A stretch of 15,990 nucleotides of DNA from contig DATKKX010000505.1 of the NCBI GenBank assembly GCA_035542775.1, positions 1 through 15,990 on the forward strand, written 5' to 3'. A model generated the notes under the pieces. That model saw only the letters and a list, made by a program, of their open reading frames with translations. It made no database searches and had not been told where the DNA came from. Below, piece after piece: positions 13,642 to 15,990 of this stretch; positions within the stretch are counted from its first letter, which is position 1, and every line of letters begins with the position of its first letter. A program made the position numbers and the translations under genes. The stretch is from DATKKX01 sp035542775 (GTDB lineage: Bacteria; Planctomycetota; Phycisphaerae; UBA1845; UTPLA1).

Positions 13642-15135
13642 ATGTCGGATACCTATGACAAGTTCATCAACCTGGTCTGCGAGATCGGCCAGCTCGATAG
13701 TATCGCCCAATTGCTCGACTGGGATTCGGAAACCTACATGCCCGGCAACGGCCTCCACGTGCGCGCCGACCAGCTCGCTTTGACGGCCGCCATGGCTCAC
13801 GAGCGACGGTCCAGCAGCCGACTGGGTGATCTGCTGTCGCAACTGGAACAGTCCAACCTGGACCCCGTGCAGGCGGCCAATGTGCGCGAGATACGCCGTC
13901 TCCACGACCGCGCCGTCAAGGTGCCCGCTGAACTGGTCCGGCGGATCGCTCACGCCATGACCTTGGCGAAGGATGCCTGGGGCAAGGCCCGCGAGGCTTC
14001 GAGCTTCCCCACGTTCGCGCCCCACTTGGAGGAACTCCTGACCTTGAAACGCCAGGTGGCCGACCTGATCGGCTACCGGACCGAGCGGTACGACGCCCTG
14101 ATGGATGATTTCGAGCCGGGCATCACCACGGCTGAAGTAGCGGCCATCTTCGCCTCCCTGCGCGGCCCCCTCGCCGCATTCGTCCGACAACTGACCGAGT
14201 CCAAACGTCAGCCCGACACGTCGATCCTCCATCGACATTTCCCTCGCGAGGCCCAGGAGCGATTCAGCCGGCGAATGGCGGAGGCCATTGGCTTCAACTT
14301 CAACGCCGGCCGCATCGACGTCTCCAAGCATCCCTTCTGCACCGGCATGGGCCCGGGCGACGTCCGCCTGACCACGCGGTACTACGAGGACTTCTTCAAT
14401 GCCTCGGTCTTCGGCGTGCTGCACGAGGCCGGTCACGGGCTCTATGAACAGGGACTCGATCCCAAACACGTTTTCACGCCCGCAGGGCAGTCGGTCAGCC
14501 TCGGCGTGCATGAGTCGCAGTCAAGAATGTGGGAGAACCTGGTCGGACGGAGCCGGCCGTTCTGGGAGGCGTTCTACCCGGAGTGTCAGAAGGCCTTTCC
14601 GCAGGCCCTCGGGAGTGTTTCCCTCGACGCCTTCTACGGCGCAATCAACCGCGTCGGCCCCTCGCTCATCCGCGTCGAAGCCGACGAAGTGACCTACAAC
14701 CTGCACATCATCGTGCGGTTTGAGCTGGAACGCGCCATGATCGACGGCAAGCTCGCCGTCAAGGAGGTTCCCGAGGCTTGGAACGCGAAGATGCGAGAGC
14801 TATTGGGCGTGACGCCCCCCAACGACCGCGAAGGCTGCCTCCAGGATATCCACTGGTCCATGGGCACGTTCGGCTACTTCCCCACCTACGCCCTCGGCAA
14901 CCTCTACGCCGCCCAGTTCTTCGAAGCCGCCCACCGCGCCATCCCGGACCTGACCGACCGCATCCGCCGCGGTGAGTTGTCGCCGCTCCGCGAATGGCTG
15001 CGGACCAACATCCACGTCCTGGGCAGCCGCTACCGCGCCGGCGACTTGGTCCAGCGCGTGACCGGCAATCCGCTGTCGACTGAGCCGTTCATGCGCTACA
15101 TACATGGAAAGTTCGCGCCCATCTACGGCCTGTAA
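13642..15135 (+). CDS. M32 family carboxypeptidase (carboxypeptidase Taq-like)
   Basis: 497 residues, the normal size of the M32 family, from ATG 13642 with AAGGA (13628-13632) 9 nt ahead. M32 enzymes are cytoplasmic zinc (or cobalt) metallocarboxypeptidases that trim residues from peptide C termini. Family motifs are all visible: HEAGH at 261-265 (zinc ligands and catalytic Glu262), HESQSRMWEN at 290-299 (Glu291 third ligand), VEADEVTYNLHIIVRFE (about 345-361, equivalent to the I/V-R-ADEVTYN-H-I/VRFE block), and QDIHWSMGTFGYFPTYALGN (401-420). The N-terminal LLDWDSETYMP (24-34) is the usual helix-rich lid start. No signal peptide. A clean single gene; its upstream neighbour is divergent and there is no operon partner. 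Confidence 0.95.
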   Translation: MSDTYDKFINLVCEIGQLDSIAQLLDWDSETYMPGNGLHVRADQLALTAAMAHERRSSSRLGDLLSQLEQSNLDPVQAANVREIRRLHDRAVKVPAELVRRIAHAMTLAKDAWGKAREASSFPTFAPHLEELLTLKRQVADLIGYRTERYDALMDDFEPGITTAEVAAIFASLRGPLAAFVRQLTESKRQPDTSILHRHFPREAQERFSRRMAEAIGFNFNAGRIDVSKHPFCTGMGPGDVRLTTRYYEDFFNASVFGVLHEAGHGLYEQGLDPKHVFTPAGQSVSLGVHESQSRMWENLVGRSRPFWEAFYPECQKAFPQALGSVSLDAFYGAINRVGPSLIRVEADEVTYNLHIIVRFELERAMIDGKLAVKEVPEAWNAKMRELLGVTPPNDREGCLQDIHWSMGTFGYFPTYALGNLYAAQFFEAAHRAIPDLTDRIRRGELSPLREWLRTNIHVLGSRYRAGDLVQRVTGNPLSTEPFMRYIHGKFAPIYGL

Positions 15136-15157
15136 TGGTCCGCTGATCACGCGGGGA

Positions 15158-15186
15158 TCGAAAATAAAAACCCGGCCTCGTACAAT
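15158..15186 (+). promoter_or_regulatory. Sigma70-like promoter of the small membrane protein gene
   Basis: TCGAAA (15158-15163, four of six), a 17-nt spacer, then TACAAT (15181-15186, five of six). Predicted start near 15193, leader about 40 nt to ATG 15232, which has GAGGG (15220-15224) 7 nt ahead. Confidence 0.55.
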
Positions 15187-15231
15187 ACGTGCTCAGGTTC
15201 TGGATGGCGCGGCAGCAACGAGGGTTTGACC

Positions 15232-15420
15232 ATGTGCGTGCTGGCTGAAGGCGACAACGTGTGGACGTTCCTGATGAGCATCCCCTGGTGGGTATGGATC
15301 CCCGTCGTAGCCATCATTGCCGGCTTGATTCGGCAGGCGATGTGCATGTCACAGAAGCACCGTGAGCGTCTGGAGATGATCCGCCACGGCATCGATCCGC
15401 GCGATCACTCGGAACGCTGA
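15232..15420 (+). CDS. Small one-TM membrane protein
   Basis: 62 residues from ATG 15232, chosen over TTG 15226 because GAGGG sits 7 nt ahead and a promoter lies upstream. One TM helix (about residues 16-34, SIPWWVWIPVVAIIAGLI) is followed by a basic amphipathic cytoplasmic segment, SQKHRERLEMIRHGIDP. The H.eR..MIe.GidP motif is widespread in small PspB-like and DUF6249-like membrane proteins; this resemblance is from memory. Function unknown, possibly an envelope-stress or scaffolding small protein. Confidence 0.65.
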   Translation: MCVLAEGDNVWTFLMSIPWWVWIPVVAIIAGLIRQAMCMSQKHRERLEMIRHGIDPRDHSER

Positions 15421-15744
15421 TCGCGTTGAACGGGAACACATCTACTTCTCTGCGGATTTAACGCATCTGCCTACCTTATCCGCGCACGCTTGCGCCCATC
15501 CGTGGCTCGCGAGACAAGGTGGACATTTTGCTTTTCAGGTCGCCGGGGCCGCCCCTGCTCCCAGGCGCCCCCCATGAACTATCTACATAAGGTCAACATG
15601 CAGGGAAAGTGTAGGGCGGGCTCAGCCCGCCGACGGAGCAAACGTGCAACACTTGGAGCGACGGCGGGCAAAGCCCGCCCTACATTTTCCCTATTGTGTG
15701 GACCTACTTGGGCCGCCCAAACGCCTTCTGTCGTGCCCACCGCC
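15421..15744. other. Repeat-rich spacer between convergent genes
   Basis: 324 nt without a gene, between the stops of the small membrane protein gene and the TPR gene. The left part (about 15449-15508) reads CTGCGGATT ... ATCTGC ... TTATCCGCG ... CATCCGTGG, which resembles the ATCTGCG/ATCCGTG-type intergenic repeats of planctomycetes and Bacteroidetes (from memory). It includes a tight hairpin, GCGCA-CGCT-TGCGC (15482-15495). The right part holds the large inverted repeat listed separately. Confidence 0.5.
15588..15707. repeat. Large imperfect inverted repeat
   Basis: The core arms 15603-15632 and 15662-15691 are reverse complements at 27 of 30 positions, separated by 29 nt. Each arm contains its own short palindrome (GGGCGGGC-TCA-GCCCGCC type). 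The similarity continues outward more weakly (AGGTCAACA against GGTCCACAC), so the whole structure spans about 120 bp. It resembles the TAGGGCGGGCTCAGCCCGCC class of dispersed repeat. It lies 38 nt beyond the TPR gene stop, so as RNA it could also act as a terminator or stabilising hairpin for either convergent gene. Confidence 0.75.
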
Positions 15745-15990
15745 TCACTGCGGCGCGACACGCCGCAACTGTTCCAGATTCTTGAGAGCATCGGGATTCT
15801 GCGGCCAGATTCTCAGCGCCGTCTCCAGGTGCTGTCGTGCCGCGGGGTAGTCCCCGAGTTGCCCGCACACGGCCCCGAGCAACGTGCATGTCCGCGAAAC
15901 CTCTGGATCGTGATCCAGGATCTCGCGGAAAAGGTCCAGTGCATACGGTTGCAGGTCTTCGATGCGCACGCCCGCCGCGAGATGCCGATG
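15745..15990 (-). CDS. TPR-repeat protein, C-terminal end
   Basis: The frame stays open to the right edge, so the gene is cut at its 5' end; the GTG at 15969 is only an internal codon. The 81 visible residues contain one clear tetratricopeptide repeat, CTLLGAVCGQLGDYPAARQ followed by HLETALRIWPQNPDAL, with the W/L-G-Y-A-A-P consensus spacing. A preceding partial repeat ends FREILDHDPEV. The protein ends shortly after (NLEQLRRVAPQ). TPRs mediate protein-protein contacts; the partner and the N-terminal domains are outside the window. Confidence 0.75.
   Translation of the reverse strand, partial: HRHLAAGVRIEDLQPYALDLFREILDHDPEVSRTCTLLGAVCGQLGDYPAARQHLETALRIWPQNPDALKNLEQLRRVAPQ

Noticed and set aside
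1..15990. tRNA, rRNA, CRISPR array, prophage or IS element
   Set aside because: No cloverleaf, regularly spaced direct repeats, integrase or transposase pattern was seen in genes or spacers.

Overview
GC-rich window of bacterial chromosome, most likely from a planctomycete (Planctomycetota, perhaps a Phycisphaerae-like lineage). This is inferred from gene content and style: a DUF1570-type HExxH protein, an MJ0042-like zinc ribbon with a lysine tail, lipoproteins with long linkers, a protein with a CTERM-like tail, frequent GTG/TTG starts, and GC-rich stem-loop repeats between genes. No phage, IS, CRISPR or stable RNA gene was seen.

Layout. (1) 1-2321, plus strand: the C-terminal part of a TolC-like outer membrane efflux protein, a repeat-bearing spacer, then a lipoprotein with a PhnD-like periplasmic binding domain. 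(2) 2339-6890, minus strand: a tightly packed operon of FAD oxidoreductase, type III polyketide synthase and two FtsX/MacB-type ABC permeases. The first three genes overlap by 4 bp (ATGA, GTGA) and the last gap is 15 nt. A class I methyltransferase (7074-7787, plus) diverges from it across a 183-bp spacer that holds a strong minus-strand promoter and a perfect 14-bp palindrome at the predicted start site. The PKS + methyltransferase + flavoprotein set resembles in composition the Streptomyces griseus srsABC phenolic-lipid genes, so a membrane phenolic lipid or quinone product is the working hypothesis, with the coupled permeases as candidate exporters. (3) 7793-11244, minus strand: a small zinc-ribbon protein, ClpX with a TTG start, a one-TM SHOCT-like protein, and a secreted or anchored protein coupled to it by a TAGTG junction. 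(4) 11658-12113, plus: a small acidic lipoprotein. (5) A divergent pair of metallopeptidase-type genes: a DUF1570-like secreted protein (minus) and an M32 carboxypeptidase (plus). (6) 15232-15420, plus: a small membrane protein; then a repeat-rich spacer with a large imperfect inverted repeat, and the C-terminal end of a TPR protein (minus, running off the window).

Most interesting: the operon that joins natural-product enzymes to a permease pair lacking its ATPase, and its symmetric divergent promoter/operator region. Starts were chosen by Shine-Dalgarno spacing, signal peptides, lipoboxes and overlaps, and often differ from the longest open frame.
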